A stretch of 64,000 bases of DNA, taken from assembly GCA_022495005.1 (NCBI GenBank), contig JAGYXB010000176.1:930001-994000 (forward strand), read 5' to 3'. Shown here one piece after another: positions 11,973-23,189 of the stretch. The stretch comes from Rhyacophila brunnea. Taxonomy: Eukaryota; Arthropoda; Insecta; Trichoptera; Rhyacophilidae. The stretch's first letter is position 1. Each line of letters starts with the position of its first letter. The notes beneath the pieces were generated by a model. That model searched no databases, had not been told where the DNA came from, and was given only the letters and a program-made list of their open reading frames with translations. Position numbers and translations under genes: made by a program.

Positions 11973-12043
11973 AAAAAAAAACTAATCAACGCCGTCTGCA
12001 ATATAATATATATTACAGACGGTGTTGGTTAGTTTTTTTTTTA
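11973..12043. repeat. Short perfect-style hairpin
   Basis: ACTAATCAACGCCGTCTGCA and TACAGACGGTGTTGGTTAGT face each other around an AT loop, with A-run and T-run extensions. The arms are about 32 bp with three mismatches. It sits just past the foldback element and is probably a small MITE remnant. Confidence 0.65.
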
Positions 12044-13506
12044 CAATATTATTGTATTCTACATTCAACGAAAACAAACAAGTATGACTTCAAAAGTGTG
12101 CAATTTTTTTCTCAAATCGTTCATAGCACACCAAAACTATTATGGTTTGGCTTAGGCAGGGTTGATTTATTTTTAAAAATCTAACTAACACTATCTGTAA
12201 ACTGTAGTCTTATTTTAATGAAAACAAATACGTATGACTGACAAAGTATAGTCTGCACTATTTATGTCGGATCAGCCAACTCTCATAACTCTCAGTTTAT
12301 GAAATCCTACTTTATCCAGGATACACGATGGGCACGAGGTATACAAGTGGCTCTGGACACTCACTACAGCTGCAGGATATTTCTGTTAAAAAGCAGGAAC
12401 ACAATCAGTGTCTGCATTTGCGTAGAATCCAAACTAGCTCCCTTTTAAGAGAACCTCCTCGTAAGGCTAATACTAGGATAAGTGTAAAGTTGAAGCCACA
12501 GAGAGGATTATTAAATTTATTTGGATTTTTAAAAAATGGTCATGTTATTTATTCACATTAAATTTATAAAAATGTTTCATTTAAAACAATATGCCAACGG
12601 AAACTACAATTTTGATAAGCGTGCATTATAAGGACATAAGTTTACCAAAAATTCATACTGTACATGCATTCGGGGACTTATTTACAATAACACAGTTTTA
12701 AGATAAACGCAAATAAAGATTTTGCTAATATGAAATTCACACTTTACTCAACTACATCTTGTAAACGGATATAAGTAAGACATATAACTTTGTTTCAATA
12801 AATAGATTACAGCATTATTGAAACCGTTGTCAACTCAAAACATATTTTCTTGTAAAATGGAATTCTACCAAGTAAATGCTAACTCAATTAATAATATTTT
12901 TTTGTAGTTATGCCCCTGTGATACAAGTCACCGCATTATACTTTACTATTGTTACCACAAATCCAAATTGCAAGCAACCAAAAGCCGCCAATCTCCATCC
13001 TTTGCCACTTTACTATGAGATTTAATGAATAAATTAACTGAATATTAAATCCCATCAAGCCTTATTATTAATAATCACTTTGACCACGTGAAGGATTTCC
13101 GTTGCCGAACTCATAAAAGTAGAGACTTTTATAGAACCTGCCATTGTGAACAATGTTCGTTTTAATATTAAGTGGAACTATATACGTACTATTAATATAA
13201 TAATAATAAAAAATACAAAAACGAACAATATTCTCGCTGTAAATACGGACGGTAATCAAGCCACATAGCTGCAGGCGATTTGTATGAATTTATTTATTCC
13301 AAGCACGAACTGGTGTGCATGTGTATACTTTTAATGAGACATCCGAACCTCTATAACAAGAATGGCTCAGATAAAAAAGTACGTATACAACAAAAATACG
13401 TTATAAATTAAAAACCTCTATATTAGAACGAATAGTAGGTACCTATTATTAATTTAAAAAAATATAATATATTAATAATTAAATACTTAAAACCATTAAT
13501 TTTACG
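12044..13506. other. AT-rich stretch with no recognised feature
   Basis: No supported gene. A frame at 12328-12561 (+) starts MGTRYTSGSGHSLQL but has no recognisable family and no splice context. I regard it as chance. Confidence 0.45.
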
Positions 13507-13845
13507 TCCTCGATGGCTGAATGGCTTAAGGTTATACGTCTTCAGTTGAGGCATGGTCTAAAAAGATCGTGGCTAGACGATGCGCGGATTGTGCAAATGA
13601 TAAATTTGTCATAAAAATCCAATATGCGTCCATTTAATATTATGTTTATTGTTATATTACTAATAATAATAGTACATTCATTGATATGTTTTCTTTTTTA
13701 TGTACATACGTAAAGATTTTTAGTCATCTTTGCACGATTTAAGAATATTTTTATCTAACGCCATGACAAAAAAAAGTGCGGACACCTCGACTATCGGTCC
13801 CCTATTAATTGGCGACAAGTGAGAAATTTCGTCGCACCTACTGTT
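13507..13845 (+). repeat. tRNA-Ser/Leu-headed SINE
   Basis: The head CCTCGATGGCTGAATGGCTT followed by AAGGTTATA resembles the A-box half of a tRNA with a long variable arm. It is followed by a non-tRNA body ending GAAATTTCGTCGCACC. The same body is found in reverse at 36560-37080 (GGTGCGACGAAATTTT, CATGCCTCAACTGAGG, GCACAATCC). No functional tRNA fold can be completed, so I call it a retroposon. Confidence 0.65.
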
Positions 13846-13869
13846 CAATTATATTATTTGCCGTTTCAC

Positions 13870-14045
13870 TAAAGTACGCTCTTAAGCGTTGGCTTATAAT
13901 GTCGTGGGTCCCATGTTTGAATCTTATGTCCGCAAATACATAATAATATTATATTGTTTTTTGAATTTGTGTTTAGAGTCAGAGTACCTACGGACCTAAT
14001 AGGTTGAGCGAGTGAATAACATCCATACTCGTAAAAAAAAAATTG
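13870..14045 (+). repeat. tRNA-derived SINE, third family, copy 1
   Basis: GTCGTGGGTCCCATGTTTGA is a degenerate tRNA T-arm (B-box). The body after it, TTTTTTGAATTTGTGTTTAG then a CATCCATACTCGT end, matches in reverse the elements at 30030-30145 and 63150-63310. Decayed. Confidence 0.55.
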
Positions 14046-15385
14046 TTAATGCAACCTCCACTCGGTGGAGGCCCATAATAATATGATCCCCCCATGATCT
14101 AACATGGTGAAGTAGTTAAGTAGTATTATAATTATTAATGTATATATATCTTACAAAATTACATATTTACTCACATCATTCTGTTACGTCCCAGCATTGG
14201 AGTACAGGGAAAGCGCAAGGTTGCGCGACTTCCCTCGATCCTTTGTAACGTCTCGCGCCTTTCGCTATTTGAGACATTCAGCATGGCACCGCTTCAGGTT
14301 CAGTCACCTTTGAGGCTGTGTCACAGGGGGATGGAGTATCGCACTCTCTATGGTGGTTATATCGTTTCTCAAAACTTAAATAGAGAGACTTTCTGAATCT
14401 GGTAAGATGCCATTTCTCACAGCCATTCAGAGACACAAAAAGCAATGGACATATATTTTAATTCTCACAGAATACAGCCTTGACCACCACGCAAGTACAA
14501 GTTGGCTGAATGTAGAAAATAATCCTGTTAACTATTATATTATTATCATTTTAAATACGAATTATATTATATTGTACTGGAATCGAATCATTAAAATATT
14601 GAAATATCAATGTAGCTAAGCTAAGTTATGAAATTTGTATTTTTTTTTAATTAATGGGTGTTATCGTTGTATTATTAATTATCTACAATATAATATATAT
14701 ATATATAATATTATGTCGACTATTTCAATAATTCACGTAATAAATTAACCTTACTGGTACTAGTATATAAATGGACTAACTACGTTATTTTATTATTTTA
14801 TATAAATAGACGAAAAATATACCATTTAAATAATAAATAAAATGATTGTAAAAAACTCATATTCCACATAATATTCCAGTCTATAATCTACTTACAAAAA
14901 TAGCATTTTTCGTAAGTAGATTATTAAAATTGAAAATACGTCATTTTGAATGACATCAAAAGCTTCGTAGGTAACAGATGTTTGGTGTCTCCTTCCATTC
15001 TTGATATTTCGGGTTTATTGTAGAGACCACAATACTTAATGATATAATGTATACTGTTGGGTGTATGAATTTTGAATGTCTCAAACGTTACAAAAACATC
15101 TTTTATTGGTTATATAAACCGGTGTTTATCTTAGCCACTGCACGAAGAGGTTTGCAATAGAATATTTTTTACTATAAATGAATTATATTAGTATATGTGA
15201 AAATTTTCCAGGCCATAGATTTGAACCCGAGTATGCCCTTGATTCACTTATTGAAGGGGTAGGTTGCCGTATAGTATCAACTACCCCGTTATTTATTATG
15301 TTCAGACAGGTTGCATAATAATGTAGAGTTATTGTAAGAGAAAACACAATTACACGGCAATAGATAAAGGGTTTTAATGATTATA
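14046..15385. other. Mostly AT-rich, one less AT-rich patch and a TA microsatellite
   Basis: 14180-14420 is less AT-rich than its surroundings (CCCAGCATTGGAGTACAGGG, CTTCCCTCGATCC) and faintly resembles 42330-42500; it may be an old repeat. A TA microsatellite lies at about 14690-14712. ATTTGAACCCGAG at about 15211 is a lone B-box-like motif. No exon was found. Confidence 0.4.
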
Positions 15386-15901
15386 TTGGTGGCTATTAAA
15401 ATATTTTAAAAATATTATTTTATAGCAAAAACCTACATACCCACATTTATTACGTTCACATTTAAAAATATGTATTTTGATCAAAATTGTAGAACTAGTG
15501 ATTTTGAATATATTGATAATTTTAACTAAAGCTCTCAAAAGTTCATTAAGTGCAAATAAGTCCGGAAAAGCTTCTTAAATTCAACGCTTGTACAGTCATC
15601 AATAATTATAGAATAATTGAACATTTTTGTCACGGATATTTTCTATTTTGAAACATTATTGTGATAAGTCATCGCGACAATTACTTATATAAATATATTT
15701 GATGAAATTTGTTTTATTATTTTTTCACTTCTGTTTGATTCATTCAATATATTTGCATTTTAGCAGCACATAACTTATAATTCATTTTTAAAAAACGTAA
15801 ACGAGTGTGCATTCTTAATACCAAAAATTCCGGTATTTTGGATTTTTAAAACCGATATTTCGGTATTGATAAATACTGTAATACCGGTTTTGAAATCCCT
15901 A
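15386..15901. mobile_element. hAT-type MITE (ataccggtat family), left-truncated copy
   Basis: Matches the interior and right end of the complete element at 50225-51325. Shared blocks are AGCAAAAACCTACATACC, AAGTTCATTAAGTGCAAATA, ATTCCGGTATTTTGGATTTT and the end TTTTGAAATCCCTA. The left terminal repeat is missing. Confidence 0.75.
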
Positions 15902-16621
15902 GATATATTACCATTCGGCTATCAATGGCACAGAAACATGACTATTAGAACACAGATTTATATAGTAATCCAGTTTTTCCCTTGACTTTTTTTCTAATAC
16001 GTAAGTATGTTTCTGAGGGTTTTCATAATTACTTATTTTCGATACTTAATAGTTATATCTTTGTTATATACGTCAATTATTCTTACATTAATTAATGTTT
16101 CAATAATACCATCAAGTGGTGTAATACTAAACGTGCACAAGGCTCTTTCTAGTAAAGTTAAATATCTTCAGTATCCTGTCAGTTTCATATATAATAATTT
16201 TCAAAATGAATTCGTATTTTGATATCAAAGTAAATTCTACAATCTAATTCTATACTTCCATATCACAAAGCGAGTTGTGCAACTAATGATCAAAGAAATC
16301 ATATTTGTATATTGCAAAAGTTATGTATGGAATTCGTACGGAAGATACAAGAATGAGAGAGTTTTTCTTTTATCTCGATTCTAGATACCGAGAAAGGAAA
16401 ATTACATATATGACAAAGTATTATTTATATAATAATATATTTGTTGATACGAAAACAACCAAGGTACTAAATATAAACGTTCATCATCATGATATATATT
16501 TTTGATTGACTGTTAGATGAAGACCTCATCATGCTGTCTCCATATTATGTTAGGTCCTTAGGGTCAGATGCATCTCGATATAACGTTTATTTACCATCTA
16601 CTGGTCGCTACAACCATAATT
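15902..16621. other. AT-rich stretch with no recognised feature
   Basis: Two short AT-rich frames (16007-16222, 16305-16505, +) are hydrophobic or random-looking and belong to no family I recognise. Nothing else was found. Confidence 0.45.
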
Positions 16622-16870
16622 ATATATTAATACAATCGACCGAAGGTACTTGATGGAATTTTAATTTAAATTCTAATGGATTTAAGTTTTGTACTATTCC
16701 ATTTGAGTCGTTTTTTGCGACCCGGGTTTCGCTTTTCGGCATCTTTAGGCATTATGTACACTCACCAAAAGGCAAATATATACTGACAATGAATACAATT
16801 AACTCTAATTTATATATCAAATCAATCAAAGTAGGTAAAAACTTTATCACCTACCTATTAAGTTTTGGCC
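16622..16870 (-). repeat. Interspersed repeat, family D, copy 2
   Basis: Same orientation as 1575-1960. It shares CGAAGGTACTTGATGGAATT, TTTTTTGCGACCCGG and GTAGGTAAAAACT. Non-coding. Confidence 0.7.
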
Positions 16871-16899
16871 AATGAGACCATTGTTTACCATTATTTTTT

Positions 16900-17370
16900 T
16901 GGTATTGTGACAATACCTAAATTCAATATTTATAAATAAAAAGAAATTCAATCACATATACTTAATGAACATAGATAATTCTGAAAACACTTATAGCCAA
17001 TATAAAAAATCTTTTTTCGAAAATATTAAGACACCCGGCTGGAATCGAACCAGCGTCTCTTAGGTTTCGCACCCTGTGCATTACCACTACGCCACAACTA
17101 CCATGCTTAATTGCAACAAACTTTAACTATTAGCTTTTTATTAATACCTGCTCGTTAGTGCTCTGCAAAATGAGTTACGCTAGGCGATCGATTTTTTATT
17201 TTAAATTAAAGTATGTATTACCTACTTTAATTACTAATCGACGTCACGGATCTCTCCACTATTTTCTGTTGCTATTATGTATGTTCAATAATTAGAATGC
17301 TACATTCTTAAATCTTGTGAATTATTTGTTGAATAAAAGAAATAGTTAATTATATACTTACGTTTCTATT
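16900..17370 (-). repeat. tRNA-derived SINE (GGAATCGAACC family), copy 1
   Basis: The complement of a tRNA T-arm, CTGGAATCGAACCAGCGTCT, sits at 17039-17058, followed by the anticodon-side ACCACTACGCCAC. The body ATTGCAACAAACTTTAACTA and the tail AATTAGAATGCTACATTC match 41080-41690 and 55255-56290. The cloverleaf is too degenerate for a working tRNA. Confidence 0.7.
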
Positions 17371-18299
17371 TTGCAGAAAAATCAACAATATTTAATTAAA
17401 TCAAGAATACATTATAACTGTGAAAAATCTCTCCGACAGCTTCAGGAAAACTTATTATTAATTATATTTCAATGATAAAAATAATTATAAAAATATGTCG
17501 CGCTTGGATAGACGAGTGGTGACGTGTCTGCTTATGAAGTTGTGGGTAGGCTTTAAATAGATGATGCCAATCAAAGAGTTGTATTGATACATTGTGAAAT
17601 ACAAATAATAATATTATTTTAGTCTCTGAAAATTACTGTGTCGCGGTTATATAGGAATGTCTCAGTAGGTATTATTGATAAATAGTGAAAAGAATTTCCC
17701 ATTTTGCTTTGAAAGCTCTCTAAAACAATAAAGCTCCATTACAGTAGATAATATACATAGAGCTTACACGTGCAAACAACCATAAAATAGGTGAGATTTG
17801 TATAGGTACCAAAGGCTGATAGACTTTTTTGTATTATTATAAATACAAAGGGAAAAAAGCAGGCTCGCAATAGACTAAAGCTTCAGTGTTTATTGCTTTC
17901 CGATCGCTCCCAAGCTTTTTGCAAAACTGTTACTCTTTATTTTATTCTAACAAAAGGATACAATAGTATAAATAGGGCAACCAAGACATTTAACAAACTG
18001 GATTATTAATAGAAGCTTTGCTTGCATTAGATTTGTAGTATTTAAAATTACACATCTAGAGCAGGTTGTTGTCTCTTTCTATATTCTAACAAAAATATTT
18101 CTTCTGAGAACCCAGAGTTTATTTTGTAATATAGAATTATTATAAATGTTCCAAATCAATTAATTATCACTAAATTAAAATCGACGACACCCAAGTTTTT
18201 TTAAATTCAAACGTATTTATTTTTTACTGAATATTGTAATAAAAATGGCAAATTACAAATTTAAAATGTTGACGACATGACATAAAAAATAAATTGAAC
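17371..18299. other. AT-rich stretch with no recognised feature
   Basis: No exon or repeat structure recognised. TCGCGCTTGGATAGACGAGT at about 17497 has a tRNA A-box feel but no partner B-box. Confidence 0.45.
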
Positions 18300-18307
18300 A
18301 TAATATG

Positions 18308-18385
18308 ATGCTCGACGGGATTTGAACCCATATAACCACTGGTATCGCGCCACTGTGCATGAAACAATTATACTACGAGCCTCCT
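18308..18385 (-). repeat. tRNA-like fragment (SINE head)
   Basis: Complement of a T-arm (GACGGGATTTGAACCCATAT) followed by GCGCCACTGTGCATGAAACA and a closing CTACGAGCCTC. It keeps A-box and B-box-like halves but the stems do not pair cleanly. Most likely a SINE head; a degenerate tRNA gene is the alternative. Confidence 0.5.
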
Positions 18386-18571
18386 ATCTAATTGTGACAA
18401 TTTAAACTGGTAGGTCCTACATGAATTAATGCCTATCAAATTGCGTTATTAATGACTATCGGTTTCTGTGTATTAAATGAAGGAATCAAAATCATGTCAA
18501 ATAATTATTATTGGTTTTAATAATGGTAAAAAATGGTTAATTAAAAAGTAAATGTTAACAATATTTAAATA

Positions 18572-19055
18572 AATAATTACAAGATAAAAATAACTTTTTA
18601 TCTACAACGTTTTTAAGTTTCTGTTGAATTATTATGCTCAATATGCTCAAATTTGTACTTGATAATATGAAGTAAATAAAAAACAAACAAACAAATATAG
18701 AATACTGAAATGTCATTTTGACATTTCTTTTTGATTTCCATAGTAATGCACGTATAATAATATATTATTAATTTAGTAGCTAGGACCACCCCCTTGGCAA
18801 CCAATAATAGTCTTTTACTTTTTACGGATTTATTTCCGATATAACTTTCTGTTAATGGAATTTACTGAAAATGAATTCAATTCTGCTTAAAGATGACTAA
18901 AAGTATTAAAAGAATGCATTGGCATCGTGTTCTGATATATTCTAAACGTTTCAAATGTCTAACTAGTCGGGAAGTTAGTTAAAAATCGATTGCAAGATTT
19001 GTACTGGACAAACAACCACTGGACAAATAAGAATACGAGCTAATAAAAACGTTGC
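18572..19055 (-). mobile_element. MITE, ACAACG family, copy 3
   Basis: Begins AATAATTACAAGATAAAAAT and ends GCTAATAAAAACGTTGC, with internal blocks matching copies 1 and 5 in the same direction (AAAGATGACTAAAAGTATTA, ATTGCAAGATTTGTACTGGA). Confidence 0.75.
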
Positions 19056-20644
19056 AAAAAATACCTCCTTAAACTAATTCAAACGTAAGTGAATATATAT
19101 CAATATACAAAGCGAGTTGATTAAAAGTTATTGCCGTCCCAATTGACATTGCAAATGACAGATGAGGCATGTGAGACGGACCGCCACACGTGTAAGTACC
19201 ACAAATAGTATGTAGTCTTATATACATGTAAAAAGAATAGTATGTAGTCTTATATACTATAATAAAATAAATAATCCTGTTTTATAAACGGCATATAATA
19301 ACGATAGATACAATATGTACAATTAAATAAGCCTCAGCTGAATGACTTACGCACTGGTTTACGAGGGCTGCCATTGTAATGTTCAAACATCCTACATGAA
19401 TGTAAAACAAAATATGAACTAAACTTAAATGGCACACAATAAAAAGTTCAAATAAATACGTATGTTAGATCTACCTACATATTCTCTTTATATAAGTTAA
19501 AGGTAAATATATACGATCCTAAACAAACAATCATTAAATAATGAAATAGACTTCTTTCCAGCAGGAATCCTTTAGAAAATTTCTCCTAATTCCGGCCAGA
19601 ATATACCCGTCGTCCGCAAAAAGGGCAAAACTGTCCCGTATTAAAACCACATGCCTGGTGACCCGAGACCATGCCGTATGATATAATATATATTATTCGT
19701 TTCTACATATATTTGCTTATATATTATATGGACATATACATGCGACACACAGCTGATACGTTCAATCGAAACAAGAGAGAGCAAAACAAAACTAGAAAGA
19801 CAAATTTGTATAGTGGTGTTTTTTTTGTTTCGTCTATGTTTTGTCATCAAATACAAACAGTTTGTGTGTTCTTTGTATTGGAATAGAGAGATATACATTT
19901 TCAAATGTCAAATGTCATCATATAACATGTAATAATATGTTTTATTTAAAATGTAAATTTGATATTGTCGGCTCTTGAATTGTTAGTAATGATTTTAGTT
20001 AGATGAAAAGCTTTCCAATCCGATTCCATTCCTCTCGGTACTATTGGTTGTTACATACTCTAGATAATTGAGTAGCTTCGTATTAAAGTTAGATGCCAAA
20101 TCCCACTACAATGTAATAATGTTTTATTGATTATGGTCGTGCACATGGTGTTTTTTTCAAAAAAATCTGCTGAAAGTATCAAAAATGGTCGTTTTCATAT
20201 AGATTTTTGTGTTTAAAGTTAGTATGTTATATGAAAAATGGACACTTTACATATTTCATTAATCCACAAATTTTCATTAATGATTTATGTTCCACTTTGA
20301 TACCCATATACTCAACTATATTATCTCTCAAGTGCCCTTCCTACATCAAGCAACTGTGTGAAAACATGTTTTGTTGTTTACCAAATGGGAGGAGCTTGTT
20401 AGTTTATAATAGAAGTGCGGTTAAAAATGTGTGGAGCATGTTAGTTCACAGTTTTAACACGTAGCCAAGAAAATGTTTTCGCACTATTATAGTCCTGTAA
20501 ATTTCAATCAAATATTTTTAATGAATTCTATTGTTACATAATAATTACGTTATTAACATCAAGTAAAATGACAAAACTTTGAGGATTAAGCATGTATGCT
20601 CATTAACATCTTCTGTTGTTGCGTTTTTGCATGTGATGGTCTTA
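19056..20644. other. AT-rich stretch with a short direct repeat and a SINE scrap
   Basis: AATAGTATGTAGTCTTATAT occurs at 19204 and 19237 (33-bp step). GACTTACGCACTGG then ACGAGGGCTGCC at 19342-19373 resembles a SINE tRNA head in reverse. Overlapping open frames on both strands at 19641-19904 are AT-rich and unrecognised. Confidence 0.45.
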
Positions 20645-21048
20645 TAACTTATTCTTCTTCGATCATGTCCACCCCTTAAATGGAGCATATGGAGATCACA
20701 TGGCGTCTCCAAGAATCCCTGTCGCTTGCCTGTCTTTTTCAATTCATTTCAGCATGGCTTCATTATATACACTCTGCAGATAGTATTCAGATGCCTTCGG
20801 GATGCTGAAATCCAGTTGAATTAAATAACAAGCAGGCCAGGTTGCAGTTCTCTTCAGGCGACTGTAGCACATGGCCGAGCCAGGTCGAAAGCCACCTCTT
20901 CGCTATCAACGTAATAAGAGGCTGTTTGGTTCGCTTTGTTATCTCTTTGTTAATCCAAAAGACACACTACCACCGCACACCCAGAATAATACGTCGCATA
21001 TATTCTGTTCTTGAAACTCAGTATACTGAGCTTTTAACTAGGAGTTAA
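20645..21048 (-). pseudogene. LINE family B, degraded 3' fragment
   Basis: Minus-strand match to the end of the reverse-transcriptase frame at 47976-49196. Shared blocks are TGGAGCATATGGAGATCACA, CTCCAAGAATCCCTGTCGCT, AGCACATGGCCGAGCCAGGT and ATCAACGTAATAAGAGGCTG. Indels break the frame throughout. Confidence 0.75.
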
Positions 21049-22523
21049 CTTATATTATTAAAATAATTTAGTTTTATTTTATTTATCTGTACAAATTTGA
21101 TTAACTGTAAGGTGGCAACATATTTTTACCTGAATACTCTGCCAGTGAGCCATTTCTAATAAGGTCACACCAGTGGTTGTTACCTGTGTGGAACGATGAT
21201 GAAAATATAATATCGTAACTTCTGTTACCTTAGAATTATTGCAGGTAACGGTAGTCAGGAACTCACCACTCACAGGGCGACCCGCTTTATTTTATATTAT
21301 AACATATATATGAACTGTACGCTGTATATTCTCCCTTGATATTTTAAATATAAATCGTTCACTACTCCAATGTTATGTTATTATATTTGCCACTTCCCTG
21401 CCTTAATACAATATACGTAGATTAACAGTATATAAAAATAGCATTGGTTATGGCTCCAAAACCAGACATCTCATTGTATTTTACACAATTATTTTGATTA
21501 AAACCCGTGAACTTTTTGTCTGAGTTTTATTGTATTTACTAGTTGAGGTAGCATACAATATTAATAAAAGATAAAACATATTGAATTTATTAAATGGAAA
21601 CGTTGTCTTTGAAACTGTTACTGAGTAGATACGATTATATAGGTTACTGAATTGACTTTTGAATTTGAAGTTGTTCACTTCAAAAATAATTCTGCTACAT
21701 TATATAACTTAATTGCAAAAACTACAGTTTTATTTAGATATATGATTTTGTGCTGCAATCACGTGGGTCTTAACTATCTACAAAACTAGATCATATGAAT
21801 TTACATATATCGCACCCCCAGAAGTACACTGTAGTTATGTAGTATGTCAAAATCGTTCATTTTCTAGAAAAGCAGAAACAAACTTTTTGAAACACGTAAA
21901 TGTACTTAATTTAATGTTTAATAGCTTTATAAAGGCGATTTTTTTATGTATTATAGAAAAAAATCATCTTTCTAGTGGCATTAATTTAAAGATTAAAAAT
22001 ACACTACTTTTTATAAAAAATATTTCGTTGTTATTCTATGAAATTAAAATAAAAACGAAAAATAAACAAATGTAACTTTATTAATACAGAATAATCTCTC
22101 AGTACATATAGTAACAAAATATAATATTAAGACAAAAAGTAGATACATATAAAATCTATAAAATATAATATATAAATAAATTTCAACTGAAATGAATTAC
22201 TTATATTTCAAATTAATTTATTAGAAGAATGTGTTTTTTTATATAGTGGAACAGTTTTAATGTTTAAAATATAGAAATTAAACCTACGTTCAAATATGCA
22301 CTTAGGTATATAATGTTCCTTTGTATAATTATTACATAAAACAATATTAAAAATCTAGTAACTAAGTCACATAGTTTTATCATTATTCCATATTGTTATG
22401 TTCGTTTACTTAGGCCTAACCCAGATGCTACCACTAAGAGATATGGATGTTAGTCACTTTTTCAATACACGTGTTCAAACATACATTAAAACATAATTAG
22501 TTAGTTAGAGTGCCTATTTTACT
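21049..22523. other. AT-rich stretch with no recognised feature
   Basis: No exon, tRNA-like box or transposon terminus was found before the copia target duplication at 22524. Short AT-rich frames appear to be chance. Confidence 0.45.
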
Positions 22524-22528
22524 AATCC

Positions 22529-22834
22529 TGTTGGGATAATGGATCGTTTAGAGGATGTTTAACTATGAACATGGTTTTCTTCATATGATTAACTTTATTA
22601 TTATCATGAATAATAATATACAGAGTAATAGATTACATTTTGTTATGCGACCGTTACAATAGACCTTCGATTATACACTAATGTCATGCCGGACACTCAA
22701 GTGAACATTTAACTGTAATTAGTATTTAGTATTGGACGACAGCCAGTGCCGTAGTTAACCGTAGTAATAATATTCTTATATTATTACTTATAATATTTAG
22801 TTATGTTATTATATTAGACGGCTATATATCAACA
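22529..22834 (-). repeat. Copia 3' LTR (306 bp)
   Basis: Bounded by TGTTGGGATAATGG at the plus-strand left end and TATATATCAACA at the right. The inner end on the minus strand is preceded by a purine tract AAGAGGCG (22835-22842), the expected plus-strand primer. On the minus strand an AATAAAG signal lies inside it. Positions 22751-22834 are identical to 27216-27299. Confidence 0.88.
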
Positions 22835-22871
22835 CGCCTCTTAGCCGTTTAATTACTTTTGTATCTGTACA

Positions 22872-23183
22872 CTAGATTAACTTCAGTCTTTGACGATTTT
22901 CCAGGAAGCTCGTTTTATCCAATGCTTTGGTAAAGATGTCCGCTATATTATTTTTTGAATCAACTTTTACTATGTCAATCGTCTTGTTTTGGTAATGTTC
23001 GTTTACATAATGAAATTGAATTTCAATGTGTTTAGAGTTTTTTGTAAAATTTCCAAACTTTGCAATAGCGACCGCTCCGCTATTGTCCTCGTGAATTTTG
23101 ATTGGTGTATTTACTTTTAAATCAAAACTTTCGTTACATATATTTCTCACAAATATAACGCATAGTCCGAGTCGACGTAACAA
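22872..23183 (-). pseudogene. Copia RNase H C-terminal remnant
   Basis: The minus-strand frame ends with the typical copia tail: IKIHEDNSGAVAIAK, then KHIEIQFHYVNEHY, then NNIADIFTKALDK. The preceding RNase H core is missing. The usual D-A-D-W and S-S-T-E-A-E-Y catalytic segments are not found between this frame and the RT end around 23184-23280, so an internal deletion is inferred. A frame change also separates it from the RT frame. This module would normally degrade the RNA of the RNA-DNA hybrid during reverse transcription. Confidence 0.8.
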
Positions 23184-23189
23184 TCAATT

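Noticed and set aside
14690..14712. TA-rich run as a possible origin or regulatory site
   Set aside because: A simple TA microsatellite, common in this AT-rich DNA.
17030..17100. Possible tRNA gene on the minus strand
   Set aside because: Box A and B-like halves exist but stems do not pair well, and the same head with a fixed non-tRNA body and tail occurs elsewhere in the window, so it is a SINE.
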